Of a DNA stretch of 64,000 bases, positions 21,712 to 33,070 are shown one piece after another. Position 1 is the first letter of the stretch, and each line of letters starts with the position of its first letter. The stretch is taken from positions 62,001-126,000 of the forward strand of contig VDFB02187802.1 in assembly GCA_007258455.2 (NCBI GenBank), read 5' to 3'. Below the pieces are notes generated by a model that worked only from the letters and a program-made list of their open reading frames with translations, was not told the origin of the DNA and ran no database searches. Source of the DNA: Sequoia sempervirens. Its lineage: Eukaryota; Streptophyta; Pinopsida; Cupressales; Cupressaceae. Both the position numbers and the translations under genes were made by a program.

Positions 21712-24700
21712 ATCAAGATCCTCTCATGGAACATCAGAGGGTTGAATAACCCTCATAAGTAGGATCTCCTTGCTCATCTAGTGAGGGATCATAAATTGCA
21801 TGTGATTTTGATTCAAGAAACTAAAATGTCTGTGGATAGGTTGGATTATTTAAAGAAAGGGTTGTTTAAAGAGTGTGGCCTTCATGGATATGATGCGGAA
21901 GGTGCATCGAGTGGGGTGGAAACCTTTTGGAATATGAAGGTGGTGGTTGGGAGGGCTATCTTCGGGGTTCCTAACCATATTGCTACTTCTTTTCATCATA
22001 TTAGGGATGATTTTTCTTGGGTTTCCTCGAATATCTAGGCCCCTAATGTTAAGATTGCTCGTAACCAGTTTTGGAGGAATTTAAATTCCTTCAAACTTGG
22101 ATCATCCTTTTGACCATTGGCTCATTATGGGTGACTTCAATACTCCTTTGAGTTGTTTGGATGAAATAGGAGGTTCCCAGGTGGATGACAAGATTAGATT
22201 TGATTTTATTTCTTTTATCAATGACAATTCTTTGTTTGATGTCAACTTGTGTGGGGCTTCCTATACCTAGTCAAATCGTAGGGTTGGAGATGCGCTGATT
22301 TAGATAAAGTTGGACAAGTCCCTCCTTTCGCCTAAGGGGATGGTTCATTTTTCTTGCTCCCTCTCTACTCTCACTAGACTAGGGTCGGATCACTTCCCCA
22401 TTTCTTTATCTCCTAATTTGGTTGGTAGAAGGCATTCCTTCCCTTTCAAGTTTGAAAAAATATGGACATATCATCAAGATTTCAAAGTAAATCTTGATTC
22501 TTGGTGGGATATTTAGGTGGATGGGATGGTTATGTATAGAATTTCTAAGAAGTTGGCATCGATGAAGTCTAATGTGAGGATTTGGAATAAGTCTTCCTTT
22601 GGGCATATTTTCCATGAGAAATCTTGTATCAACGAGGATCTAGATCTTTTGCATTAGACTATTCAAGTGTCGGTCTATAATGCTAATCTAGTGAATGAGG
22701 AGAGTGTGCTTTTATCTCATCTTCATAATATTGTGGCCAGGGAGGAAGAGTTTGGAAACAGAGATCGTGTGCAGTTTGGCTTAATTGTGGTGACAAGAAC
22801 ACTAAATTCTTTCATATTACCACCTTGAAGCATCGTGCCTCCAACCGTATTAAGTGTATTCATCACAATGGTGTGCTAATTGAGAATGATGGGGAGATTC
22901 ATCTTGTGGCTACTGCCTATTTTGTTGATTTTTTTCTGATAATTTTGTTTTGTCACTAGATGCTCAAGGTCAGGTGTTGGATGTTATTCCTAGAATTACG
23001 ACTGATGATCTTAATAGCATGTTGTGTTGTATCCCTTCTATGGAGGAAGTTAAGAAAGCAGTCTTCTCTTTTTTTGGGAATAAAGCACTTGGTTTAGATG
23101 GTTTCCCCATGTTCTTCTTCCAAGAATTCTAGACAATTGTCTCCAAGGATGTGGTGGATGCTACCAAGGAGTTTTTTGGCAGTCGTAACCTGTTGAAGGA
23201 GTTAAATTCCACCTTCGTTGTGTTGATTCTAAAAACTCTTGGTGCCTCGGCCTTCAATGAGTTTAGGCCCATCATCCTTTGCAATTCTATCTATAAAATA
23301 TTCTCCAAGGTCCTAGCTTTAAGGTTGCAGCAGGTTCTTCCCCTAATTATTTCTCTGCATCAATGTGGTTTTGTGTCAAGCAGGAAAATTCTTGACCTTA
23401 TTATTATTTTTCATGAAAACATTCACTTGCAGATGATTAATAAGATGGCTAGGTTTTTGTTAAAAATTGATCTGGTGAAGTCGTATGATCACATGAATTA
23501 GATTTTTCTAACTAAAGTTTTATCTGCTTTTGGTTTCTCTAACAATTTTTTGAAGCTGATTCAGAGTCTCACCTCGACAGTTTCTTTTTTTGTGTTGGTT
23601 AATGGCTCACCTTTGGATTTCTTCAAGAGCTCTAGGGGTGTGAGACAATGTGACCCTATTTCACCCTTCCTCTTCATAGTTTTGGTTGAAGCTCTTGAGA
23701 GATCTTTGCAGCAGAAAGTTTCTTTGGGTACTAAAAAGGGGCTTTGGCCTACTTCTTCATCTCCTCCTTGCTCAAATCAACAATTTGTTGATGACATGAT
23801 GGTTATGGGAGAGTCTTCTGTTGCAGAATCTAAATCCATCAAATTTTTCCTTCAAAAGTATGAGGCTTCCTTAGGTCAATTGATGATTCTTCCTAAGAAT
23901 AAGATTTTTTTCCTCAATACCCCAAAGATAAGGATGCAAAGAATTGTTGGTATTCTTCAGTGTTCAATTGAGACTTTTCCTTTCATTTATCTTGGCCTGC
24001 CTCTTGGAGCTAATGTGGTTCTTGATTCCTTCTAGAATGGGTTGATTGATAAATTTAATGCTAAGTTGGAAGGTTGGAAGGGAGCTCTTCTCATTCAAGT
24101 TGGTAAATTGGTTTTAATCAAATCTATGTTGCATAACCTCTTGGTGTATGCTCTTAGCCTTTTCCAAATGCTACAAAAATTCTGGGAGAAGATTGAAAGT
24201 ATTCAGAAAAGGTTTTTATGGTCTGGTGTTGAGGAAAAGAAAAGAATGTGTCTGGTGTCTTGGGAGGAGGTGTGTCATTCAAAAGGCCAAGGTGGTTTAG
24301 GTTTGTGGAGGATTAAAGTCTTCAAATTTTCTCTTATTTCTAAGCAGTTATGGTTTCTTCTTGTTGGTGATAAGGATTGGTCAACAATTCTTGCTTCTAA
24401 ATATCTCACTAATGTGGATAAATTCAGGGAATTCCTAAGGGAAGACTTCATTCCTCCTTCTAGGTCTTTCTTTTGGAATTCCTTGGTCAAGGCCAAAGGA
24501 GTTGTCTCTGCTGACCTTCAGTGGTCGATCGGTAATGGGAGGTATACTCTCTTTTTGGATGACTGGTGGTTTGTTCATGGTCCTCTTCGAGATGTTGAGT
24601 GGGTGGCTCCCCTGATGGATCTGTGTGTCCGGGAATTTGGGACTCATGTTGCTAATTATATTGTAGATGGAGTGTGGAGAAGAATTCATGAGGAGTTTCA

Positions 24701-25907
24701 AGAGTTGGAGTCTCTTTGTAGAGTGTTGTCTTAGGTTCATATCCTTGTTTCTCCTTAGCGGGACAAGGTGGTTTGGAGGTTGTTTCCATAAGGATACTAT
24801 TTGGTGGCTTATGCTTCTCACTCCCTTAATAATATTGTGGGGCCTAGGCCTCCCTGGGGTCTTGTATGGTTGTCAAATTTTTTTTCCAAAATCAATGTGT
24901 TCTTATGGTTAACGGTTTAGGACAAAAACTTAACCATTAATAATCTTTGGAAAAGAGGCTTCTTCATTCCTAATAGGAGTTCTCTATGTGAGAAGGATGC
25001 AAAGTACTACTCTCATTTTTTTATTGGTTGTAGTTTTTCTCAGGATATGCGGGTTCACTTTCTTAACCTTTGGAGGGTAGAATGGATCTTCCCTTCTTCA
25101 GTTTGGGAGCTCTGGATCCAATGGAAGGTCCCCTCTACTAATATTTCCTTAGTGTTTCTTTGGTCCCTCATGCTTCCTCATGTTGTGTGGGGATATTGAA
25201 ATTAGAGGAATAACAGAATTGTTAGGGATGCAGCTCTCTCCTTGATCTCCTTGTTTTTCAAAATAGTTTTGACCATTAAGGAGAATTTTATGCAAGTGGC
25301 TACCAAATGTGATATCGCTAGTTGTGTGGTGATCTCTTATTATGATTTTGGGGTGGCTGATCAATGGAAGTTGGCATTTGATATTGCTAAGCCTCTAAAG
25401 AAAGTTAAATCAGATAGAGAAGGGGTTGTTTGGTACTCACCTCCTCCTAGTTGGTATAAAGTCAACTTTGATGGTTTTGTTAAAGGCAATCCAAGACCTG
25501 CTAGTTGTGGGGGAGTGTTAAGAGACCATAATGGTAGGCTTATTTTGGTAGTGGCACTCCCTTTGGGAACCCAGACAAACCACTATGTTGAAGTAGCTAC
25601 AACCTATCATGGCATCAAGCTGGCTAGGGAGAAGGGGATTTCCAAGCTATGGGTCGAAGGAGACTCTTTGAATATAATTAATTTCCTAAGGAATTTCTTC
25701 CCTCCATCTTGATCAATTGAAAGATTTATTATGAATGTTTGTTCAATGCTGCATGAATTTGATGAGGTGTATATTTTTCATTCCTTTTGTGAGCCAAATG
25801 GGGTGGTGGATTTGTTGGAGAATCTCGAGGTGACATTAGCTAGATCTTGGGAGGTTAATGATAACCTACCCCTCGAATTAATTGCATTTCTTAGTAATGA
25901 AAGCTCC
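21712..25907 (+). pseudogene. LINE-A ORF2 (endonuclease, RT, zinc finger, RNase H)
   Basis: The order is typical of plant LINEs. The APE endonuclease carries SWNIRGLNN (21,724), IQETK (about 21,811), MGDFNTPL (about 22,127) and SDHFPI (about 22,387). RT has FRPIILCNSIYK, KIDLVKSYDHMN, RGVRQCDPISPFLF and the active site FVDD (23,784-23,795), where FADD is usual. A Cys/His zf-RVT-like region lies near 24,985-25,060. RNase H spans 25,440-25,850 with Asp in VNFDGF, Glu in VEVAT, Asp in VEGDS and Asp in GVVDLLE. ORF2 copies element RNA at the nicked target. It contains many in-frame stops (for example near 21,760, 22,037, 23,130, 23,500 and 24,035) and some frame changes. The end is TAG at 25,905-25,907. 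Confidence 0.92.
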
Positions 25908-26042
25908 TAGCTTGTTTGAGGAGGTCGTCTCTTCAGCTAAAGGCTTGTGTGGTAATCATGTTCAGCCTAGGTTAATTAAACACTTTATGCTTGTGATGCT
26001 CATTGGAATTTTGAGTATCTGAGTCGTATTTGCAAGAGGCTC

Positions 26043-26578
26043 TTGGCCATCATTTTCTTTAGTACCTCAGTTAGCAGACCCACACACTTTCTAGGTGCTT
26101 TTCTTTCTTTGGTCTTGGTGTTTAGTTGCATTCGTATGTTGTGTGTTCTTGCTTTTGTGAATTTCTCGCCATTGAAGATGGGTGGGGATAGGTGTAGGAC
26201 TAAGCCTATTTCATGTGATGAGTTCAAAGCTAATGCCGATGTCTAGGAAATTTTATAGAAAGGTGGGGTTACCCCTTTCATGGAGAAACTTCATGGGTTT
26301 AAACCGAATGTCTCCCAGTATTTTGTCGATGTTTGGCATGGTTGGGTGTTGAGCATGTTTTCCAGGGACATTACTATCAATGAGGAGTTCATTGTGGAAG
26401 TCACTGATTTTTCCATCAAAGGAAGGAAATTTTATAGGGAGAAAGCTATTTCGAGGGCTACTAGAATGAATTTTTTGCAAGATAGGGAGAGATCCAAAAT
26501 GGTGAGGCTTGACTGTGGGGGTTATGATCATTCCAAAATCAAGCCTATTTGGGATGAGGTGGTTGTTGGCCTCCTATA
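26043..26578 (+). pseudogene. Extra transposon-type gene in LINE-A, first part
   Basis: The frame 26,043-26,246 continues past a TAG in the same frame to 26,577. A plausible start is the Met at 26,178 (MGGDRCRTKPISCDEF). Recognisable blocks include VWHGWVLSMFSRDITINEEF, VTDFSIKGRKFYREKAIS and KIKPIWDEV. From memory these resemble an uncharacterised family of plant transposon-linked proteins. I cannot name a function and see no catalytic motif. It has the same strand as LINE-A and lies between ORF2 and the 3' tail. A 1.2-kb insertion interrupts it here, and it continues at about 27,794 after a 1-nt frame change. Confidence 0.55.
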
Positions 26579-27793
26579 ATGATTCAATAACTAGGCCTTT
26601 ATAGCCATGATTCAAAGATTGGGCATCTAACCTGAATAGATATCTCAATCATCGTGAAGGTGCATTTAACTTGTCAACCCAGGGACGTAAACTTGAAATG
26701 GGTCAGCATTTTATGTGCACTAGGAACTCAAAGTAGACATGTCTACACTACAACTAAGAAAAATGCAATACTGGAAAATAAACTGCTTAGAAAGAAATAA
26801 AGCAAGATTGAGCATCAATTAACAACTATGCTAAGTTGAAATGCATAACAAGAATCAAGATCTGGGTGAACAAATAAGAAACTACTCTGTATGCTTTGGC
26901 TACAGGAACAGTCACAGAATAGAACTCTAGTGGCTATAGGAACATTCACATAATAGAACTCTAGTGGTTGCAGGAACAGTTGATGCCAGATTTTGAACTA
27001 AGTACAGAATAGGAAATAATAACTAAACTAATTACTCTAAAGAACAAATTACTCACCAAGTGGGCCCCCTTGGATGAGTATCCACTAAGACTAATACAAA
27101 CTTAAATGCTTAAACTCAAACTATCATCTCATTCATTGAAAAATGTGTAAACAGAGTAGCAGCATGGCTATATTGAAAAATGGAGAATGCTTAATACATC
27201 ATCAATATCATCTAACAACAACAATCAAGAACTAAGAACTTCCAAGAATAAGATTCAAATCCTTATTTATACTACCAGCTAAACAGGGTGGTCAACTCCC
27301 ACTAACTGAGAGGACACCATTTAGGGAAAATGAGGAAAAGAATGGCAGAGCAGTTACGTCTGTAGGGAATCCAGCCAGACATGCATGCCCAAACGTTGAC
27401 TCAGCGTTGCAGTAACGCCCGCAATTTCTCAATGCCATTAATTCAAGGCGATTACAATTGATTATCGTGGGGAATCCCCTATCGTCATCCTTCAGTTGAA
27501 TCCTTTGAATGATTCCCTTACATGACCATCTAACGGTTTCCTTTCTCAACTTAGCATCCACAAATTGTGTCCTACATAGCAATGTCAGTACACATAATAA
27601 TTGCACATCTATAATCACCTTAAAGAACATTCATCAACCATACACAAAATCAATATAAACAATCCACACAATATGCCAATGTCATTAAAACTTCACAGAG
27701 ATAGGGTTAAACCCAATGTCAATGGTTTGAGGGAAACATTATGCAAATATTAACATTCAACTGCTAAAGTTCATGACACTGCTAGCAAATGGA
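26579..27793 (-). mobile_element. Solo-LTR-like insertion interrupting the extra gene
   Basis: About 1.2 kb of noncoding DNA separates two parts of one gene. CTATA flanks it on both sides (26,574-26,578 and 27,794-27,798) and may be the target duplication. On the minus strand TATAAATAAGG lies at 27,271-27,261, with about 0.5 kb upstream and 0.7 kb downstream, a layout like U3-R-U5 of an LTR. The ends are not clean TG...CA with this choice of boundary, so the classification is tentative. A 43-bp-spaced near-duplicate (AATAGAACTCTAGTGG, about 26,920 and 26,956) is present. Confidence 0.4.
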
Positions 27794-29240
27794 CTATAGA
27801 TTCTACCCAAAATTTAACCAAAAACTAGGCTCATCAGTGGTCATGGCATTGATGTGTTATTTTACCTTGGATGGGAAGTATTCGGCTCTATATGGCCATC
27901 ATTTCGTGATGCTTAATCACTTCCATCATGGTAAGCTTATCTCTTTCCCTTTCTATCTTTTGCTTTCTTTGGAAGATGGAATAGCGAGCTATAGAAGGAA
28001 TCCTAAGAACCCTTTCTTACATGAGGGTTTAATGTTGCTAATTGTGGAACATATAAAGGCTAATTGTGTCATTGAGTCCATGTTCTTATTAATTCTGTTA
28101 ATTCTAAGAAAAGGAAGAAGGGGAGTGGGAAATGCCAAATTGAGGAGGTGGATGGTAGTACTGGTATGAAAATTGAGGAGTTTGAAGCATAGTCGGATGG
28201 CTACCATACAAACTTGGATTACACTCCTTCTAGTGGAAAGAAATGCTCTACTAAAAATTTTAAACCTTCCAATTCACATATAAAATGCAAAATTCAAGCG
28301 ACTTGCAAGGAAGAGGTTGTGGAAGGTAAATTTAGTAGGAGGAAGACCACGAAATAGGGGTCGGTGTGTTCCAAGGAAGTTGAGGAAAAGTTGCCTAAGG
28401 GTTTTGGGGTTAATCAGGCCGATGAGGTGGCCAATTTGGTGAATAAGGACCTAGGTTGTGGTGGTGATGGGGGGCCCCTATTGTGGGGAAGGTGAATAGA
28501 GTGGTGGATGTGGATGAGTCTCTTGTTGTGTCGGCATCTAAAGACAAGGGTAAGATTAAGGTTTATTTTCTTGAGGGCTTACAAGAAGATGATCTGCCCA
28601 TGAGTTCCCATCAGGGGAGGGGCTTATACTAGGGTGTTATGGACTACACACATGCATCTAGTCTGGTCAAGGAAGGGGTCGATGCTTACTTTAATTTTCT
28701 TATGCGGCCAATTAAGGAGGTTCACAACCTCCATAAAAAATATGATATGATTACTCGGTGCAATATTTCTACACTTAGAAGCCTAAGGGAGGACTCCATC
28801 TTCAATATGGTCAAATTGATGAATTCCAGCCTTGGCCTTATGATGGAGTACATGGGAAATTTGAAGAAAGATTATAGTCTAAGGTTGTCCATGGTGGAGA
28901 GGAACTCCTTGTTGCTACGTAAAGATCTTAACACGGTGATTAACCTTAGCAAGGAGAAGCTTGAATCCTCGACTAAATTTCTGGTGTTCCTGAATGAGAA
29001 GGCTAGGGAATGGACTGGGAGATTGTTGTTTAGTGATCCAGTGAACCGGGATGAGGGGGAGGATGCTGAAAAGAGGTTCCAGGTTGCAGACTTGGGCACG
29101 GGGTCAAGCATTCACACTCAGAGCAAAACCAAGAAGAGCAAGATGGTGCTAAGGTAGGATGTTGAGGAGATCATGGAAATGCACGACAAGGTGATATCTA
29201 AGGATCTGGAAGCAGACAGAATGTTAAAGGAACTTCTTTA
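27794..29240 (+). pseudogene. Extra transposon-type gene in LINE-A, second part
   Basis: It resumes with YRFYPKFNQK and then CYFTLDGKYSALYGHHF, NHFHHGK and FLHEGLMLLI, continuing the same family as the first part. After a frame change a Lys/Ser-rich linker (28,170-28,630) leads to a frame at 28,639-29,157. That frame encodes a largely helical, probably coiled-coil C-terminus (LVKEGVDAYFNFL, MGNLKKDYSLRLSMVERN, DLNTVINLSKEKLESS). Remnants continue to about 29,240 (MEMHDKV). No enzymatic motif is visible. A similar DGR(Y/Q)...LLYA..CKLLSRLNH pattern occurs on the minus strand near 32,330-32,390, suggesting a dispersed family. Confidence 0.5.
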
Positions 29241-29440
29241 AATGTTGCTTGTTCTATTCTCTTTTTGTCTGGTTTTTTGTTTTGTTGGTAATTTTCTCCT
29301 AATGGGGTGTTGATTGTTATGTAATCAACCTATTTTTTGGTATTGGTGGGGCAGCCAATTGGCTATATCTTTATTTCCTCTTCTCTTTTTTGTACAAGGT
29401 TTTAGGGCCCCTTCAAAACCTATTTATCACTAATCAAAAA
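29241..29440 (+). other. LINE-A 3' untranslated end and tail
   Basis: T-rich sequence ending TTTTAGGGCCCCTTCAAAAC, then a short ATCAAAAA tail directly before the right duplication. A near copy of the last 45 bp occurs at 60,826-60,875, indicating a conserved 3' end such as LINE RTs recognise. Confidence 0.7.
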
Positions 29441-29455
29441 CACTTGCACCTAAAG
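29439..29455. repeat. LINE-A target-site duplication, right copy
   Basis: Identical 17-mer to 9,500-9,516. Its first two bases cannot be separated from the A-tail. Confidence 0.88.
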
Positions 29456-29487
29456 GAGGTTCAAGGATTCCATTGATAGAAAACTAT

Positions 29488-29819
29488 ATGTATGTTAATA
29501 TGTTAGAGAGTATGTGTTGAAGTTAGGGCTCCCTAACATGCTTCCTCTCTGACCCCATCATGGTGGACTATGGGAATAGCACTATTGATTCTTGATTCCT
29601 CAAATAATCTATTCAAATGGATTATGACTAAATAAATGACAAATTTTTTAGTCATTTTTATTTGTGTGACTAAATAAATGACTAATTATTTGCTCGATGA
29701 TCAAATTAGTCATTTATTTAGTCATTTATAGCTATGTTACAAAAAATGACTAAAATTTAATCATTTTTAGTTGTCGTGACTAAAACTTTTAGTCACGTAG
29801 TTGCCAAATTCTACTAGTG
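29488..29819 (-). mobile_element. CACTA-like transposon terminus, ending ...TACTAGTG
   Basis: The right boundary reads CCAAATTCTACTAGTG, whose reverse complement begins CACTAGTAGAATTTGG, a CACTA-type terminal inverted repeat. Inside, the motif TGACTAAAT/ATTTAGTCA is repeated many times in both orientations (29,620-29,800), as in the subterminal repeats bound by CACTA transposases. The inner part (29,488-29,550) includes GTTAGGGCTCCCTAAC. The whole block is an inverted relative of 59,717-60,180. The element extends leftward, and LINE-A sits inside or next to it. I could not find its other end. Confidence 0.65.
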
Positions 29820-31551
29820 TTGGTGTACTATTTGGGATCAAGATTAGGCTAGGATTCTTACTATAAACTATCTTTGGGGGGGGTGATGTGGATGTGCCTT
29901 GATATAGCCTTTCAGGGAGGGGGTCCATGATTTGGGATACTCTCAAAAGAGGGGCAAAGCTTATTAAGCAGGGTCTCTTTTGGATTTGCAATAATGGCTT
30001 TGATGACCTCTTTTGGCATGATTCGTGAGATGGTCATTCCCCAATCTTGACTATGTATCCTCATCTTTTGCCCCTCTATAGCAGTTTTCTTGATGTTAGT
30101 TGGAGCAAGGTGAAAGATTTAAAATTGGTGCAGGATATGGGTAAGGTGGAGGTGGTGCATTGGAAGGCTCTGTAGGAGTGGCTGTCGAGGGGAACTAAGG
30201 AGGCTCATCTAGAGCTCGCTAGGATTTTGGCTAAAAAAATGTGCAATTCCCTTTCTAGGAGGATACTCTGGCTTGGGGTCGTGCTCCAAAGGGTAAATTT
30301 TCAATGGCTTTGAGTTACCTAGAGCTGGATAGACAGGTGTTTAGGAGGATGGAGGTGCCTTAGTGGAAGTAGGTTTGGAAAAAAAATTCCGAGCCCAAAT
30401 GCAATTTTTTCTTATGGTTGGTTGTTTAGAATAAATGTCTTACATGGGAAATTTATGGAAGAGACGTTTTCGTGGCCCTTTTATTTGTCTTCTTTGTAAT
30501 AACAGTGAGGAAAGTTCCTCTCACCTCTTTTTCTTGTGTCCTTTTGCTCAAGCGATTTGGCACTTTCGATGGGTGACTTGGAATCATTCTTGTGTTCATG
30601 CCACTTCTTTGGTAGATTTTTGGGATATTATGGGTAGACCTCCTACTTAGACCTCTTTTCTTAAGTCTACTTGGATCATTGGCCCTTCGTTAAATATCTG
30701 GAAACTGTGGTTGGAAAGGAATAGGAGGATATTTCATGATGTGCAAATGGTGGTGGCTTAGCTATAGCATAAGATCCTCAACAAGGTTTAAGAAACTATC
30801 TCTGTGAAATGTGATATGTCAGATACTATGGATCCTCATGATGTGGCTATCATAAGGAACTTGAATCTAGTTTTTGGTGGCCCTGGCTACTTTAGTGGTA
30901 GAGGACCTCGATATACCAAGCAAAAAATCCAATAGGAGGGTGAGTGGGCCCCTCCTCAAGGTGTTCTAAAGGTGAATACTAATGGTTCTTCTTGGGGGTA
31001 TGTTGGTCATGCTAGGATTGGTGGCATTGATAGAAACAGTGTTGGTGATAGTGTGTTTATTTTCTCTTTTTATAAAGGGAAGTAGACTAACAATATTATG
31101 GAGGCCCTTGCTAATCTTTATGCAATGGATAGAGGCTACTCCCTTGGTTGGAGGAAGATTATTTGTGAATTTTATTCACAAATTGTTGTAGATATGCTAA
31201 ATGATCACAGGTTGGAGGGAGCTAGTTGGCAACTGGCTTTACTAGTTAAATGAATTTTGAGGATGTGCAATTCTTTGGAGAATATCTCCTTTTGTAATAT
31301 TCCTAGGGAGTGGAACAAAGTGGATGATTGTTTTGCTAAGTGGGCTTCTGAGCATGAGGATAGGTGGGATGTGGGAGATTGGAGACTTTTTCCTCCAGAG
31401 TATGTGATGGTTTTGGAAAAGGTTATTTTGGAGGACAAGAATATGTAATTGTGCCTTTTGGGGTTTCTTTGGGGAATACTTCTTGTCCTTTGGATATTTT
31501 TGTATTATTTCTTGATCTTCTAATAAAGTTTTTACCCCTCTTTAAAAAAAA
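29820..31551 (+). mobile_element. LINE-B, 5'-incomplete LINE ORF2 3' half
   Basis: It begins right at the CACTA-like end with ARILTINYL, then SMIWDTLKRGAKLIK and GLFWICNNGFDDLFWHDS, the region after RT in plant LINE ORF2. The zinc-finger region at 30,435-30,580 has CLLCNNSEESSSHLFFLCPFA, fitting C-x2-C...H...C. RNase H at about 30,960-31,370 reads KVNTNGSSWG (the usual Asp is Asn), MEALANLYA and FAKWASEHED. Many stops are present. The 3' end has AATAAAG and TACCCCTCTTT followed by eight A (31,544-31,551). It is a different family from LINE-A judging by the tail. No target duplication was found. Confidence 0.8.
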
Positions 31552-31981
31552 TCTTCTTCAAACTCAACAGAGTAAGCAAGTTTATCTTGATCTTGTAGGA
31601 AACTAGGAGGTTTAGCCTTCTTTCTTGTTGTAAATAAGTCTTCTTCCTTTGATTTTGAACTCATTTCCAGCCACATGAATTACATACGTTTGACTATTCT
31701 TTATCAAAAAATAGATCATTTCTTTCTAAATCTATTTTTAATTTCTCTAAGACCACCTTCTATTTAGAAGGGACCTTTCCTCTTCCAACACCCTTTTCCT
31801 TTAGGTAGTGTGAACGCTTTTTTGGTTGCACATGCCCTTTTTGTTTCTTTCCAGTTGTGGAGAAAGAAGGTGTGTGCCTTCTCTTGTATGTTTTAGGCAT
31901 GGAAGGGGTTTCTTTGAAGATAGAGGTCTCAGATATTGGAGGTGCTATGAGCTACATCTTAGAGGTTGTGGGTTGAGTTTC
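31552..31981. other. No gene on plus strand; decayed coding traces on minus
   Basis: Reading the minus strand, Lys-rich stretches such as TGKKQKGHVQPKKRS continue the remnant at 31,982-33,070, with stops. Nothing else is recognised. Confidence 0.4.
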
Positions 31982-33070
31982 TTACATCTCTAGCCTTGGT
32001 TGTTCATTATTGTTAAGGTAGGTGAGGCAGCTTGTGGGGGAAGAGGTTGCATGTTCAGCTTCCTCTTCTTTTGGTTTCTCATTTTCCTCCCATGAACTAT
32101 TCTCTTCAACTATCCTGAGCCTCAAGGGTTTGTCATTTATATTATTATATTCCAAGAAATTTTCCCAAGAAACATCTAGGAATTGGGCGTTGAGACTTTT
32201 GTTTATCAATAAAACAATTAAATAATGGTGGGGTAAAGCTAACTAGTTTTCTTTCCTTTTATATTCAATAGACATTTGTTTTAACAAATTGTGAAAATAG
32301 TTGGGATCATTTACAAGCCTATGGTGATTGAGACGGCTCAATAATTTACAATGCATTGCATATAACAATGATTGTCTACCATCACAGGTTAAGTACTTAA
32401 TAATATGCATGACTACAGAGGCCCATAACTAGGGTAAGGAGAGAAATTTGGTACCTTGGGATAAGGAATCCAATTCCTCTCTTGGTTGCACAATTTTGTC
32501 CTGAGCTATGATGGCATCAGCTCTGGCTAGAAATTCTTCCCCAATTGCAAGCAAACAGGAGACTTTTGCAATGACTGCTTTTGAGGCATCAACTCTCAAT
32601 CCTCTTACCATGACTTCATTTTTTTGCAATGTCTTGGTGAACTAATACATCATAGCCACATTATACTTATTTAATCTAAGAAAATAGTCCAAGCACCCAA
32701 CTTGATGGAAGATAGGCAAGAAATCTTGATCATTTAACAATGTTGTATGGTCTGTCGATTCTCTTTTGATAACTTCGCCACCCATCTTGTTATACTACAA
32801 CCTTCTAAATTATTCTTTAACTTTATTTTTGGCATTTCTTGTTTTCTTTCTTTATGACCAGATATGACTGTTGTGATTCATAACTTCACTATTCTTAATG
32901 TTAGTGCCTTCTACCAGAGGTTTCTCTTGCTAAGAAAATTAATGGTACATGCAACTTGACCAATTACTTTTTTAATTATGAAAGGAAAAGACTTAGAATT
33001 TTGGTATGTTCCAAATATTTTCCATGTATCAAAATTAATGTGGAATCCCTCCGCCCAACTAAAGTGTTGA
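31982..33070 (-). pseudogene. Uncharacterised transposon-linked gene remnant
   Basis: On the minus strand a chain of short frames runs from about 33,066 (WAEGFHINFDTWKIFGTY, SFPFIIKKVIGQVACTINF) through 32,629-32,429 (frame ending SQGTKFLSLP) to 32,330 (YLTCDGRQSLLYAMHCKLL) and 32,209-31,982 (acidic ENSSWEENEKPKEEEAEHA). The middle block resembles the gene inside LINE-A (FTLDGKYSALYGHHFVML). Multiple stops and frame changes are present. I do not know its function. It is probably a decayed member of a dispersed, transposon-associated family. Confidence 0.5.

Larger units (their letters stand above)
9517..29438 (+). mobile_element. LINE-A (L1-type retrotransposon) with nested gypsy element
   Basis: This non-LTR retrotransposon is bounded by a 17-bp duplication. 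It contains ORF1 (9,521-10,067 plus 20,531-21,634), ORF2 with endonuclease, RT, zinc-finger and RNase H parts (21,712-25,907), an extra gene (26,043-29,157), and a 3' end with a short A-run. Without the nested gypsy element (10,068-20,525) and its extra 5-bp duplication copy it is about 9.46 kb, longer than usual plant LINEs because of the extra gene and a 1.2-kb insert within it. ORF1 starts 4 bp inside the element, so the 5' untranslated region is absent or was truncated at insertion. Frameshifts and stops show that it is inactive. Confidence 0.85.
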
